Assembly: GCF_006716445.1 (NCBI RefSeq)
Contig: NZ_VFPA01000008.1
Span: 209,815-273,814, forward strand
Reading direction: 5' to 3'
Source of the DNA: Pseudonocardia kunmingensis
GTDB lineage: Bacteria; Actinomycetota; Actinomycetes; Mycobacteriales; Pseudonocardiaceae
Length of the DNA stretch: 64,000 nt
The notes under the pieces were generated by a model, which ran no database searches, had not been told where the DNA came from, and saw only the letters and a program-made list of their open reading frames with translations. How positions within the stretch are numbered: the stretch's first letter is position 1; every line of letters starts with the position of its first letter. Of the stretch, positions 25,453 to 33,919 are shown one piece after another. Made by a program: the position numbers and the translations under genes.

Positions 25453-26225
25453 GCGCAGCGGACCTGGAACCGCGGGAGGTGCGCGCCCGCATCCGCTCGG
25501 GTGCGTGGCGCGGGGTCACCACCGGCGCGTGTCTCGGCCACGTCCAGGCCAACCTCGTGGTGCTGCCCCGCGAGATGGCCGACGAGTTCGGTGAGCTGTG
25601 CGCGGCGAACCCGCAGCCGCTCCCGCTGCTGGAGCGCACGGACCCGGGCGACGCCGCCGGGCTGCGGGTCGCCCCCGGCGCCGACCTGCGCACCGACCTC
25701 CCGCGCTACCACGTCCTGCGCCACGGTGTCCTCGACGCCGAGGTCGACTCGCTGGCGGAGCTGTGGCGGGACGACTTCGTCGCCTTCCTGCTCGGGTGCA
25801 GCTTCTCGGCCGAGAACCAGCTGTTGCGGGCCGGGGTCCGGCTGCGGCACCTGGAGCTCGGGCAGGGCGTGCCGATGTTCGTCACCTCGCTGGACTGCGT
25901 CCCGGCCGGGCGGTTCCACGGTCCGGTCGTCGTGTCCATGCGCCCCGTGCGCGTCGACCAGCTCGACCGGGCCGTCGAGGTGACCTCCCGCCTTCCGTTC
26001 GCGCACGGCGCGCCGGTGCACGTCGGTGATCCCGCGGCGATCGGCATCACCGACCTGGCCGCGCCCGACTGGGGCGACGCGATCGAGGTCGGCCCCGACG
26101 AGGTCCCGGTCTTCTGGGCCTGCGGCGTCACCCCCCAGGCGGTGCTCCGCCGCGTGCGGCCGGAGATCGCCGTGACGCACGCGCCCGGGCACATGTTCGT
26201 CACCGACCTCGTCGATGCGGTGTAA
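25449..26225 (+). CDS. Putative hydro-lyase, DUF1445 (D-glutamate cyclase-like)
   Basis: 258-residue protein. CLGHVQANLVVLP near the N terminus, GCSFSAENQLL, and the C-terminal THAPGHMFVTDL are hallmark blocks of DUF1445. The mammalian DUF1445 protein DGLUCY converts D-glutamate to 5-oxo-D-proline; bacterial members are usually left as putative hydro-lyases. A GTGA overlap couples it to the symporter. Co-regulation with hyuAB-like genes suggests that cyclic glutamate-type compounds link the two operons. The specific reaction is inferred. Confidence 0.78.
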   Translation: MSAADLEPREVRARIRSGAWRGVTTGACLGHVQANLVVLPREMADEFGELCAANPQPLPLLERTDPGDAAGLRVAPGADLRTDLPRYHVLRHGVLDAEVDSLAELWRDDFVAFLLGCSFSAENQLLRAGVRLRHLELGQGVPMFVTSLDCVPAGRFHGPVVVSMRPVRVDQLDRAVEVTSRLPFAHGAPVHVGDPAAIGITDLAAPDWGDAIEVGPDEVPVFWACGVTPQAVLRRVRPEIAVTHAPGHMFVTDLVDAV

Positions 26226-26330
26226 CCCCGCCGGAGCACGTTCGAGGGGAACACCCGGCTGCGGGCCAGGGCTGACGTGCGGCAGGTGGTCGAGCCCGAT
26301 GTGCTCGGATGGCGCCCACTTGCCGTCGAG

Positions 26331-27092
26331 TCAGCAGGGGGAGCGCACCGCGGCGGATGATCGGCTGATGCCGCGGGCGGCGGCGAGGAGCACCGGCACG
26401 TGGGTCTCCGCGCGTCCGTCGTTGGGAACGATCACCGAGAGCGTGGCGACGACGTCGCCGAGCCCGTTGCGGATCGGCACCGCGACGCCTGCGGCGTTCT
26501 CGTGGACGTGGCCGGGCAGCACCGCGTACCCGCGGCGGCGGGTCTGCGCGAGTGCTGCGCGCAGCGCGTCGGCGGTGGTGATCGTGCTCGCGGTGTAGCG
26601 GTCCAGCGGGCGGGTGAGGACGCGTTCCAGCAGCGAGGCCGGGGCGTGGGCGAGCAGCACGTGCCCGGAGGAGGAGATGTGCAGCGGTAGCCTGCCGGCG
26701 ATCCGCGAGTAGTTGACGACCGCGTCGCGGGCCGAGAGCCGTTCGACGAACAGCACGTCCTCGCCGTCGCGCACCCCGAGTTGGGCGTGGTGGCCGACCA
26801 CGGCGTGCACGTCCTCCAGGTAGGGCATGGCGGCGTCGCGCAGCGACAACGTGGGGGAGGCCCGGGCGGCGAGCTCCCACATCCGCACGCCGATGCGGAC
26901 CTCCCGGTCGGGTCCGCGCTCGAGCAGCCCGTGCGCGGTGAGCTCGGCGATGAGCCGGGACGCCGTCGCCACGGGCAGGCCGGTGCGGCGGGCGATCTCC
27001 GACACCTGCAGGGCGGTGTCGTCGGAGCTGAACGCGGCGATGATCCGCACCGCGCGCGCGATCGACGACTCCCCGGTGGCGGTGCGCGACAC
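26331..27092 (-). CDS. IclR-family transcriptional regulator
   Basis: 253-residue regulator: helix-turn-helix (LQVSEIARRTGLPVATASRLIAEL) then the IclR ligand domain (LPLHISSSGHVLLAH; RRRGYAV; VAVPIRNGLGDVVATLSV). The GTG at 27092 gives the usual distance to the first helix; the frame is open 42 codons further up, with no better site. Divergent from the reductase/P450 operon, which it probably controls in response to an aromatic acid, as PcaR/PobR-type IclR proteins do. Confidence 0.82.
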   Translation of the reverse strand: MSRTATGESSIARAVRIIAAFSSDDTALQVSEIARRTGLPVATASRLIAELTAHGLLERGPDREVRIGVRMWELAARASPTLSLRDAAMPYLEDVHAVVGHHAQLGVRDGEDVLFVERLSARDAVVNYSRIAGRLPLHISSSGHVLLAHAPASLLERVLTRPLDRYTASTITTADALRAALAQTRRRGYAVLPGHVHENAAGVAVPIRNGLGDVVATLSVIVPNDGRAETHVPVLLAAARGISRSSAAVRSPC

Positions 27093-27094
27093 GG

Positions 27095-27108
27095 TGGACA
27101 GTGTTCCA
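27095..27108. promoter_or_regulatory. Candidate IclR operator (TGGA-N6-TCCA)
   Basis: TGGACAGTGTTCCA has complementary 4-base arms and contains, on the minus strand, TGGAACACTG, the same 10-mer found at 16315-16324 in front of the other IclR gene. It sits three bases upstream of this regulator's start codon, suiting autorepression. Confidence 0.35.
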
Positions 27109-27205
27109 GCCGCGCAGGCGTCACCTCTCGCTTCTCGTCCATTGAGACTGCGCTTCGCCGACGGGTCCGCCTGACGCACCCTTCGGGGAACGACGAGGAG
27201 GTCGC

Positions 27206-28213
27206 GTGGTCCACACACTGACCGGGGTGGTCGGCACCGATCGGGGCCCGATGTCGAGGGGCAGGCCGTCCGCGGACGTCGCCTCGGTGCGCGTCACGGC
27301 GAAACGGCTGGTGGCCGAGGACGTGCTGACCCTGGAGCTGGCGTCCCCGAGCGGGCTGCGGCTGCGGGACTGGGCACCGGGCGCGCACGTCGACCTGGTG
27401 CTGCCGAACGGGATGACCCGGCAGTACTCGCTCTGCGGGGACCGGTGGGACCCGTTCACCTACCGGGTCGGGGTTCTCCGCGAGGCGAACGGCCGCGGCG
27501 GGTCGGCGTTCGTGCACGACGAGCTGCGGGTCGGCGACATGGTCGGGGTGGGAGGACCGCGGAACAACTTCGCGCTCGTGCCCTCGGAGCAGTACCTGTT
27601 CGTGGCCGGGGGCATCGGGATCACACCGCTGTTGCCGATGGTGCGGCAGGCCGACGTGCTCGGCGCGGACTGGCGGCTGCTCTACGGCGGGCGGCGCCGC
27701 GCGTCCATGGCGTTCCTCGACGAGCTGGCCGCCGACGGGGACCGCGTCCAGGTCGTCCCGCAGGACGAGTGCGGACTGCTGGACCTGCGGCGGTTCCTCG
27801 GCGCGCCGCGCCCGGGCGTGAAGATCTACTCCTGCGGGCCTGCGCCGCTGCTGGCGGCGATGGAGGCCGCGTGCGCGGGCTGGCCCGCGCACGCGCTGCG
27901 CACCGAGCGGTTCGTCTCCGAGGAGACGGCTGCGCCGGTGCGCCGGGCACCGTTCGGCGTCGAGCTCGCCACGACCGGGGCGACCGTGACCGTCCCGCCC
28001 GAGAAGACGGTCCTCGAGGCCGTCGGCGAGGTCGGTGTGGAGGTGCTCTCGTCCTGCCGGCAGGGGATCTGCGGGACCTGCGAGACCGGCGTGCTCTCCG
28101 GGGAGCCGGACCACCGCGACTCGCTGCTGGACGACCACGAGCGCCAGGCGGGCGACTGCATGTTCATCTGCGTGTCCCGTGCGCGCAGCGACCGCCTCGT
28201 GCTCGACCTCTAG
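27206..28213 (+). CDS. Phthalate dioxygenase reductase/VanB-type oxidoreductase (FMN, NADH, [2Fe-2S])
   Basis: 335-residue electron-transfer protein. RQYSLCGD (72-79) is the FMN-type isoalloxazine motif of PDR/VanB reductases, GGIGITP (135-141) the pyridine-nucleotide site, and C284-X4-C289-X2-C292 with C322 the plant-type [2Fe-2S] centre at the C terminus. It would take electrons from NADH and pass them to the neighbouring P450. The GTG start follows GACGAGGAGG closely; an ATG at 27251 is an alternative. The P450 gene follows after 12 bases. Such reductases usually serve Rieske oxygenases, so pairing with a P450 is notable. Confidence 0.85.
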   Translation: MVHTLTGVVGTDRGPMSRGRPSADVASVRVTAKRLVAEDVLTLELASPSGLRLRDWAPGAHVDLVLPNGMTRQYSLCGDRWDPFTYRVGVLREANGRGGSAFVHDELRVGDMVGVGGPRNNFALVPSEQYLFVAGGIGITPLLPMVRQADVLGADWRLLYGGRRRASMAFLDELAADGDRVQVVPQDECGLLDLRRFLGAPRPGVKIYSCGPAPLLAAMEAACAGWPAHALRTERFVSEETAAPVRRAPFGVELATTGATVTVPPEKTVLEAVGEVGVEVLSSCRQGICGTCETGVLSGEPDHRDSLLDDHERQAGDCMFICVSRARSDRLVLDL

Positions 28214-28225
28214 GAAGGCGGACCA

Positions 28226-29443
28226 GTGACCGCGACCCTCGAACCGGGCACCGCGCTGCCCGCCGACGACGCCGACCCCTTCAGCCACGAGGTGCTGGAG
28301 GACCCGCTACCGCTGCACGCCGCGCTCCGCGACGCGGGCCCGGTCGTGCACCTGACCCGCTACGACGCGTACGCGTTCGCCCGCTACGAGCAGGTGCACG
28401 CCGCGCTCGTCGACTGGCAGGGCTTCCAGTCCGGAGCGGGGGTGGGGCTGTCCAACTTCCGCTACGAGAAGCCGTGGCGCCCGCCGAGCCTGCTGCTGGA
28501 GGCCGACCCGCCGCGGCACGACGCACCGCGACGGGTGCTCGCGAAGGTGCTCGGCCCGCGGGCGCTGCGCCGGCTGCGGGAGGCGTGGTTCGCCGACGCC
28601 GACATCCTCGTCGAGCAGGTGCTCGCCGGGCCCGCGGAGTTCGACGCCGTCACCGCGCTCGCCGAGGCGTTCCCGCTGCGGGTCTTCCCGGACGCCGTCG
28701 GTGTCCCGGCGCAGGGGCGGGAGAACCTGCTGCCCTACGGCGACCACGCCTTCAACGCGTTCGGCCCCTCCAACGACCTGGTTGCCAAGGGCGCGCCCCG
28801 GGTGGCCGAGCTGTCGGCGTGGGTGAACGCCCAGTGCGCCCGCGACGTCCTGTCCGGCGACGGGTTCGGGGCCGCGATCTGGGCCGCGTCCGACCGCGGT
28901 GACATCACCCCCGAGCAGGCCCCGCTGGTCGTCCGATCGCTGCTGACCGCGGGCGTGGACACGACCGTCCACGGCCTGTCCGCCGTCCTGTACGCCTTCG
29001 CGACCAACCCCGGGCAGTGGCGGCGGCTGCGCGCACAGCCGTCGCTCGCCCGCGTCGCCTTCGACGAGGCGGTGCGCTGGGAGTCACCGGTGCAGACGTT
29101 CTTCCGCACGGCGACCACGGACGTCCGCGTCGGCGAGCACGTCGTCCCGGAGGGGAAGAAGATCCTCATGTTCCTCGCGGCGGCCAACCGCGACCCGCGG
29201 CGCTGGGCCGACCCCGACGCGTTCGACCTGTCCCGCGACCCGTCCGGTCACGTCGGTTTCGGCATGGGCATCCACCAGTGCTTCGGCCAGCACGTCGCCC
29301 GGCTCGAGGCCGAGGCACTGCTCACGGCGCTGGCCCGCCGGGTCGACAGCATCGAGCTCGCCGGCCCGACGCGGCGGCATCACAACAACACGCTGCGCGC
29401 GTGGGAGAGCATCCCCGTCCGGGTCCGGGTGACGGAGGACTGA
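28226..29443 (+). CDS. Cytochrome P450, CYP199-like (para-substituted benzoate oxidase)
   Basis: 405-residue soluble P450. Haem-ligand loop FGMGIHQCFGQ with C352; I-helix AGVDTTVHG (242-250); ExxR in the K helix (EAVR). Blocks GVGLSNFRYEKPWRPPS, FPDAVGVPAQGRENLLPY and NAFGP closely resemble CYP199A2/A4 of Rhodopseudomonas, which oxidise 4-methoxybenzoate and similar acids. Residues that I recall holding the benzoate carboxylate in CYP199A4 (R92, S95, R243, S244) correspond to R85, S88, R237 and S238 here. Likely reaction: O-demethylation or hydroxylation of a 4-substituted benzoate. The subfamily assignment is from memory of the sequence, not an alignment. Confidence 0.85.
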   Translation: MTATLEPGTALPADDADPFSHEVLEDPLPLHAALRDAGPVVHLTRYDAYAFARYEQVHAALVDWQGFQSGAGVGLSNFRYEKPWRPPSLLLEADPPRHDAPRRVLAKVLGPRALRRLREAWFADADILVEQVLAGPAEFDAVTALAEAFPLRVFPDAVGVPAQGRENLLPYGDHAFNAFGPSNDLVAKGAPRVAELSAWVNAQCARDVLSGDGFGAAIWAASDRGDITPEQAPLVVRSLLTAGVDTTVHGLSAVLYAFATNPGQWRRLRAQPSLARVAFDEAVRWESPVQTFFRTATTDVRVGEHVVPEGKKILMFLAAANRDPRRWADPDAFDLSRDPSGHVGFGMGIHQCFGQHVARLEAEALLTALARRVDSIELAGPTRRHHNNTLRAWESIPVRVRVTED

Positions 29444-29541
29444 CGAGGCCGTTGGTCTGCACCGGTTCCGCCGGCGCCGACGACAGCGATGGCCGCCGTT
29501 CGTCGCCGCGTTCGCGTTCGCCCGGCGCAAGGTGCTCGAGC

Positions 29542-31113
29542 TCATCGCTGGGGGAACCCGTCCTCGGTGCGTGCGGGGTCCTCCGTCGGGGCCGCGGCGA
29601 CACCGACCCTGCGGAGCGCGACGGCGGCGACGCACGCGCCCACGACGGCGATGACCGCGCCGGTGAGGGTGGCGATCTCGAGACCGTGGGTGAAGGCGTG
29701 GCGGGACGCGGCGAGCAGCGGCTGCGCGGTTGCGGCCGGGAGATCGGCGGCGATCCTGGCGGCTCCGGCCAGGGTTTCGCGTGCCGTCTCGGCCTGCCCG
29801 GCATCGACCCCGACGAACGAGTGGGGCAGATCGGCCCGGTAGACCGCGACGCTGATGCTTCCGAGCAGCGCGATGCCGAGCGCGCCGCCCAGCTCGCTCC
29901 CCGTCTCGGACACGCCGGAGGCAACGCCTGCGCGTTCGGGCGGCACGGTTCCGACGACGAGGTCGGTGGCGAGTGTGATGACCGGCGCCACGCCGAGGGC
30001 GAGCAGCACCGACCCGGACACGACGACGGCGAGCCCCGAGCTGACACCGGCCTGGCCGACCGTGGCCAGCCCGGCCGCCGCGACGGCCAGTCCGGCCGCG
30101 ACCACGAACCCCGGGCGGAGCGCGCGAACCAGCAACGGCACCACCAGCGCTCCCGCGATGAACCCGAACGCCGACGGCAGCGTCCACAGGCCGGCGACGA
30201 GCGGCGAGCGGCCGAGGACGAGCTGGAAGTACTGCGCGATCAGCAGGAACGTCCCGAAGTTCACGACGAAGGACAGCGTGTTCGCGCCCAGGGCGGCGAC
30301 GAACGCCGGTCGCCGGAACAGCTCGAGGTCGATCATGGGATCGGGCAGGCGCCGCTGGCGCCGGACGAACACGACCGCGAGCACGACACCCGCGACGACC
30401 GGGACGATCGGCGCGACGCGCCACCCGTTCTCCGCGAAGTCCTTGAGGCCGTAGATGACGGCGAGCACGGCGACGAGGCAGAGGAGCGCGCTCACCGCGT
30501 CGAACCGGCCGGGCGCCGGGTCCCGGAACTCCGGGATGAGCCGCGGTCCCAGGACGAGCAGCAACCCCATCACCGGCACGGCGATCAGGAACACCGATCC
30601 CCACCAGAACGCCTCGAGCATCGCCCCGCCGACCAGCGGCCCGATAGCCGCACCCGTCGAGAAGCTCATCACCCAGATGCCGATGGCGGTGGTCCGCTCG
30701 CGCGGATCGGGGAACATGTTCGAGATGAGCGACAGGGTCGACGGCGCGAGGGTCGCCGCGGCGACCCCGAGGAGCGCGCGGGTGGCGATGAGCATCCCCG
30801 GCGTCGTCGAGAACGCCGCGAGGATCGACAGGGCACCGAAGGCCGCCGCTCCGATCAGGAGCAGCCGTCGTCGGCCGATCCTGTCGCCGAGCCGGCCCAT
30901 GGGGATCAACCAGCCGGCGAGCATGAACCCGTAGATGTCGGTGATCCAGAGGAGCTCGGTCCCCGACGCGTGGAGGTCCTGCGCCAGCGCGGGTGCGGCC
31001 AGGTAGAGGACGACGAGGTCCATCGAGTACAGGACGCACGGCAGCGCGATCATCGCGAGGCCGTACCAGCGCCTGGGATCCGCTACCCCGCTCGGCGATG
31101 TCGGCTCGTCCAT
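29542..31113 (-). CDS. MFS multidrug efflux transporter, DHA2 (14-TM) family
   Basis: 523-residue antiporter. CVLYSMDLVVLYLAAPALAQDL is the TM1 signature of the QacA/SmvA-like group, WITDIYGFMLAGWLIPMGRLGDRIGRRR covers TM2 with the loop motif, and GAAIGPLVGGAML is the antiporter motif C. About fourteen hydrophobic segments. GGAGGAGGAGG before the ATG at 31113 decides the start. It lies downstream of the amidohydrolase on the same strand, but a hairpin separates them. Converges with the P450 operon. Substrates are unknown, typically cationic drugs. Confidence 0.83.
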   Translation of the reverse strand: MDEPTSPSGVADPRRWYGLAMIALPCVLYSMDLVVLYLAAPALAQDLHASGTELLWITDIYGFMLAGWLIPMGRLGDRIGRRRLLLIGAAAFGALSILAAFSTTPGMLIATRALLGVAAATLAPSTLSLISNMFPDPRERTTAIGIWVMSFSTGAAIGPLVGGAMLEAFWWGSVFLIAVPVMGLLLVLGPRLIPEFRDPAPGRFDAVSALLCLVAVLAVIYGLKDFAENGWRVAPIVPVVAGVVLAVVFVRRQRRLPDPMIDLELFRRPAFVAALGANTLSFVVNFGTFLLIAQYFQLVLGRSPLVAGLWTLPSAFGFIAGALVVPLLVRALRPGFVVAAGLAVAAAGLATVGQAGVSSGLAVVVSGSVLLALGVAPVITLATDLVVGTVPPERAGVASGVSETGSELGGALGIALLGSISVAVYRADLPHSFVGVDAGQAETARETLAGAARIAADLPAATAQPLLAASRHAFTHGLEIATLTGAVIAVVGACVAAVALRRVGVAAAPTEDPARTEDGFPQR

Positions 31114-31129
31114 GATGTCCTCCTCCTCC

Positions 31130-31146
31130 CGGCCCCGGCGGGGCCG
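31130..31146 (-). other. Short GC hairpin in the leader of the efflux gene
   Basis: CGGCCCC/GGGGCCG arms with a GGC loop, lying 16 bases upstream of the efflux pump start codon, just 5' of its ribosome site. It could act as a weak translational block; no further evidence. Confidence 0.25.
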
Positions 31147-31261
31147 CTCGGAGGGACATCGGAGCCCGGAAGCCGGTCTCGACATCGGGTCGCCGGTTCC
31201 GTACGCCGGGCGGAACCGACCCACAGCTCGGAACACCGGCATCCGGCCGACGGGCCGGGCG

Positions 31262-31283
31262 GCCGCGTTCCGATGAACGCGGC
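31262..31283 (-). terminator. Hairpin terminator after the amidohydrolase gene
   Basis: Perfect 9-base arms GCCGCGTTC/GAACGCGGC with a four-base loop, five bases beyond the amidohydrolase stop codon. No U-run follows, as is common for actinobacterial terminators. Confidence 0.55.
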
Positions 31284-31287
31284 GGGG

Positions 31288-32496
31288 TCAGCGGAGCTCG
31301 AGCGCGTCGGCGACGACGCGTCCGGCGTGGATGACGGTGCGGTCGGCGCCGCGGTCCATGACGGCGGCGGTGACGGTGTCGCCGTCGAGGAGGAGCAGTT
31401 CGGCGGGGTCGCCGACGGTGAGGCCGGGGCGGTCGGCGGTGCTGCGCAGGCGCGGGGCGGCGGGGTCGAGGATGGATGCCCCGCCGCTCGAGGCGACGGC
31501 CAGGCAGTGTTCGACGAGCTCGTCGGCGCGGTAGCGGTGGGTGAAGGCGAGCTGCCAGGTGCGGTCGAGCATGTCGGCGTTGCCGTAGGGCGACCAGTAG
31601 TCGCGCTGGCCGTCCTCGCCGAGGCCCACGCGCACCCCGGCGGCGGTCAGCCGGTCGACGGGGATCGCCGTGTCGACCGACGGCGCGACCGTGGCCATGG
31701 CGACGTCCAGCTCGGCGAACTCGTCCAGGAGCCTGCGGGTGGTGGCCTCGGACACGCCGCCCAGGGCGTAGCCGTGGGAGATGGTGACCTTGCCCTGCAT
31801 GCCGCAGGCGCGGGTGCGTTCCAGGATGAGGTCGGTGCTGTAGACGCCGAGCTCGCCGGGTTCGTGCAGGTGGATGTCGACGGGCACCTGGTGGCGCTCG
31901 GCGAGGCCGAAGACGATGTCGAGGTGGCGCACCGGGTCGCGGTCGAGCAGGCACGGGTCGATGCCGCCCATGACGGCGGCGCCGCCGCGCAGCGCCTCCT
32001 CGATCAGGGGGACGACGCCGTCCTCGCGGAGCAGGCCTGCCTGGGGGAAGGCGATGATCTCGACGTCGCAGCGGTCCGCGTGGGCGTCCCGGGCGGCGAG
32101 CACGGCCTCGAACCGCTCCAGGCCGCAGTCGGCGTCGATCTGGGCGTAGCTGCGCACCCGGGTGGTGCCGCGGGCCACCATCATCCCGAGCGTGTGGGTG
32201 GCGCGCTGCGCCACCGGCCACTCGGCGTCGCGCCAGTGCTGCCGGTCGTTGAGCACCATGTTCCAGATGCCGGGCGAGGCGGTGTGGGGGCGGAACGGCA
32301 GCCCGAGGCGGGTGGAGTCGAGGTGGACGTGCACGTCGGCGAACGAGGGCACGAGCAGCCGGCCGCGGCCCTCCACCACGTCCGCCGGCGGGCTGCTCCC
32401 CGGCGTGTGCGGGCGGATCGCGCTGATGCGCCCGTCGGCGAGGTCGACGTCGCTCAGGTCCCCGCCCCAGGGGCGGACGGCGCGGACGGTGGTCAT
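31288..32496 (-). CDS. Amidohydrolase/deaminase, cytosine deaminase (CodA)-like
   Basis: 402-residue metal-dependent hydrolase of the amidohydrolase superfamily, TIM-barrel with N- and C-terminal beta flanks. Metal ligands: H56 and H58 (ADVHVHLD), the HLHE motif in VDIHLHEPGE, SHGYALGG, and the Asp in GLGEDGQRDYWSPYGNADML, whose pattern recalls CodA's 'D..DPWYPlG'. It probably removes an amino group from, or opens, a small N-heterocycle. An AAGGAGA site precedes the ATG. It stands as a single gene between a terminator and an AraC gene. Confidence 0.78.
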   Translation of the reverse strand: MTTVRAVRPWGGDLSDVDLADGRISAIRPHTPGSSPPADVVEGRGRLLVPSFADVHVHLDSTRLGLPFRPHTASPGIWNMVLNDRQHWRDAEWPVAQRATHTLGMMVARGTTRVRSYAQIDADCGLERFEAVLAARDAHADRCDVEIIAFPQAGLLREDGVVPLIEEALRGGAAVMGGIDPCLLDRDPVRHLDIVFGLAERHQVPVDIHLHEPGELGVYSTDLILERTRACGMQGKVTISHGYALGGVSEATTRRLLDEFAELDVAMATVAPSVDTAIPVDRLTAAGVRVGLGEDGQRDYWSPYGNADMLDRTWQLAFTHRYRADELVEHCLAVASSGGASILDPAAPRLRSTADRPGLTVGDPAELLLLDGDTVTAAVMDRGADRTVIHAGRVVADALELR

Positions 32497-32794
32497 CGAT
32501 GTCTCCTTGGGGGCGGGTCAGGACGGGGGAGCGTGCCGGTCAGGCCGGCGAGCTCGACGTTGCGCTCGGCCTCTGAGCCGGGGCCATCGTCTGCTGGACC
32601 AGTAGGGCGAAAGTACCCGGCGGCCGTCGGCGGCCGGCCGGCTGCGCGACCGTGATCGCCGGTTCCGTGCGCTCCCTGCTGTGCGAACCGCGCTGACCGC
32701 ACTGAAGCGGCGATCACGCGCGGGTTTGCACTGCTGCGCGACCGAGCCCGACGCCGCCGGCGGTATTGATCTGCGCACGACGCCGCGCGGTCCG
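32497..32794. other. Intergenic stretch without a recognised gene
   Basis: 298 bases between the amidohydrolase start and the end of the AraC gene, both on the minus strand. Open frames here are Arg/Pro-rich and lack ribosome sites. The GC-rich run around 32617-32640 can fold (alternating CCGGCGG and GGCCGGCC) and may end AraC transcription. The amidohydrolase promoter must lie here, but no clear -35/-10 pair was found. Confidence 0.4.
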
Positions 32795-33793
32795 TCAGCT
32801 GGGTCGCGCGCCCCGCAGGGTGGCCGACGGCGGCTCGCCGAACGCGGATCGGTAGGCCAGGGCGAACCGGCCGAGGTGCGCGAACCCCCACCGGAGGGCG
32901 ACCTCGGTGACCGAGACGCCGCTCTCCGCGGTGCCGGCGAGCAGTTCCGCGCGCACCCGCTCGAGCCGGACCTGCCGCAGGTACGCCGTGGGCGTGGTGC
33001 CCACGTGCGTGCGGAAGCCCTGCTGGAGTGCCCGCACCCCCACGCCGACCGCCGTTGCGACGTCCTCGACAGTGAGCTCCTCGGCCGCGTGGTCCCGGAT
33101 GAGCTCGACGGCGCGGCGCACTCGCGCGGGCGCCACTGCTCTGTTCGGGGGCCCGTGCAGGAGCGCGGAATGGGAGTGCCGTGCGGCCAGGAGCAGCCCG
33201 GTGATCGCCAGCTGTTGCAGGTGCCGCCCGACCGCGGGGTGGGTGGCCAGTGTCGGCCCGTCCTCGATGTCCCGCCGGACGAGATGGACGATCTCGAGCC
33301 AGCGGCGCGAGCGCGGGGCGGTCAGGTCCAGTTCGAGGTCGAAGCGCAACGGCTCCTTCGGGGAGTGGCCCAGCGTGTTCCGCAGGGTGTGCTCGATCGC
33401 GTCGCGGTCGAACCACACCAGCAGGTGCGGGCTGCCGGGCTGCCAGTGCAACGTCACCGGCCGGCCCGGTGAGACCAGGACGGCGCTGCGGCCCGGAAGC
33501 GCCGTCACGTGCTGCTGTCGTGCGGTGGCGGACGCTGCGCCTGCGAGCGGGATGTGCACCAGGTGGAAGCCGGCGACGTGCTCCGGGGTGATCCGGACCT
33601 CGGCCCCGTAGTCCAGGTAGCACAGCGCGATAGGTCCGAGTCGTGCGACGTGCTGGCGGGCCTCGAACGCGGTGGCGGCGCCGAGGACGTCCAGGCCGTG
33701 CCAGCAGAAAACCTGCCCGACCCTCTCGCGGGCCTCGTCCCGGTCGTGAGTGCGCAGGATCTCGTGATCCGCGAGCGGAAGCTCCTGCGTCAA
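32795..33793 (-). CDS. AraC-family transcriptional regulator
   Basis: 332-residue regulator. N-terminal ligand-binding beta domain (cupin-like, with VHIPLAGAAS, SPGRPVTLHW), and a C-terminal pair of helix-turn-helices: LTVEDVATAVGVGVRALQQGF and VSVTEVALRWGFAHLGRFALAYRSAFGEPPS. The start is TTG, supported by GGGAGGAAGA immediately upstream and by the lack of any ATG/GTG at a suitable place. It is divergent from the membrane-anchored unknown and upstream of the amidohydrolase on the same strand; either could be its target. Confidence 0.83.
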   Translation of the reverse strand: MTQELPLADHEILRTHDRDEARERVGQVFCWHGLDVLGAATAFEARQHVARLGPIALCYLDYGAEVRITPEHVAGFHLVHIPLAGAASATARQQHVTALPGRSAVLVSPGRPVTLHWQPGSPHLLVWFDRDAIEHTLRNTLGHSPKEPLRFDLELDLTAPRSRRWLEIVHLVRRDIEDGPTLATHPAVGRHLQQLAITGLLLAARHSHSALLHGPPNRAVAPARVRRAVELIRDHAAEELTVEDVATAVGVGVRALQQGFRTHVGTTPTAYLRQVRLERVRAELLAGTAESGVSVTEVALRWGFAHLGRFALAYRSAFGEPPSATLRGARPS

Positions 33794-33919
33794 TCTTCCT
33801 CCCGGCTGCGTTTCCCGGACACCAGCTTCGCGCAGCGGATCGCGTGGCCGCGAGCGGGTGCCTAGCGTCGCCTCGACCGGTGGCGCTGGTGCGGGGACGG
33901 ATCGACCTGTGGGGGACGC

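Noticed and set aside
29017..32655. Very long stop-free frame on the plus strand across the efflux pump and amidohydrolase genes, and similar long frames opposite most genes
   Set aside because: Their translations are rich in Arg, Gly, Pro and His without domains or ribosome sites; such shadows are expected in DNA of this GC content, and the opposite strand encodes recognisable families.
32497..32794. Possible small protein of about 85 residues in the gap before the amidohydrolase
   Set aside because: Arg/Ser-rich composition, no ribosome site, no hydrophobic segment and codon-position bias unlike its neighbours.
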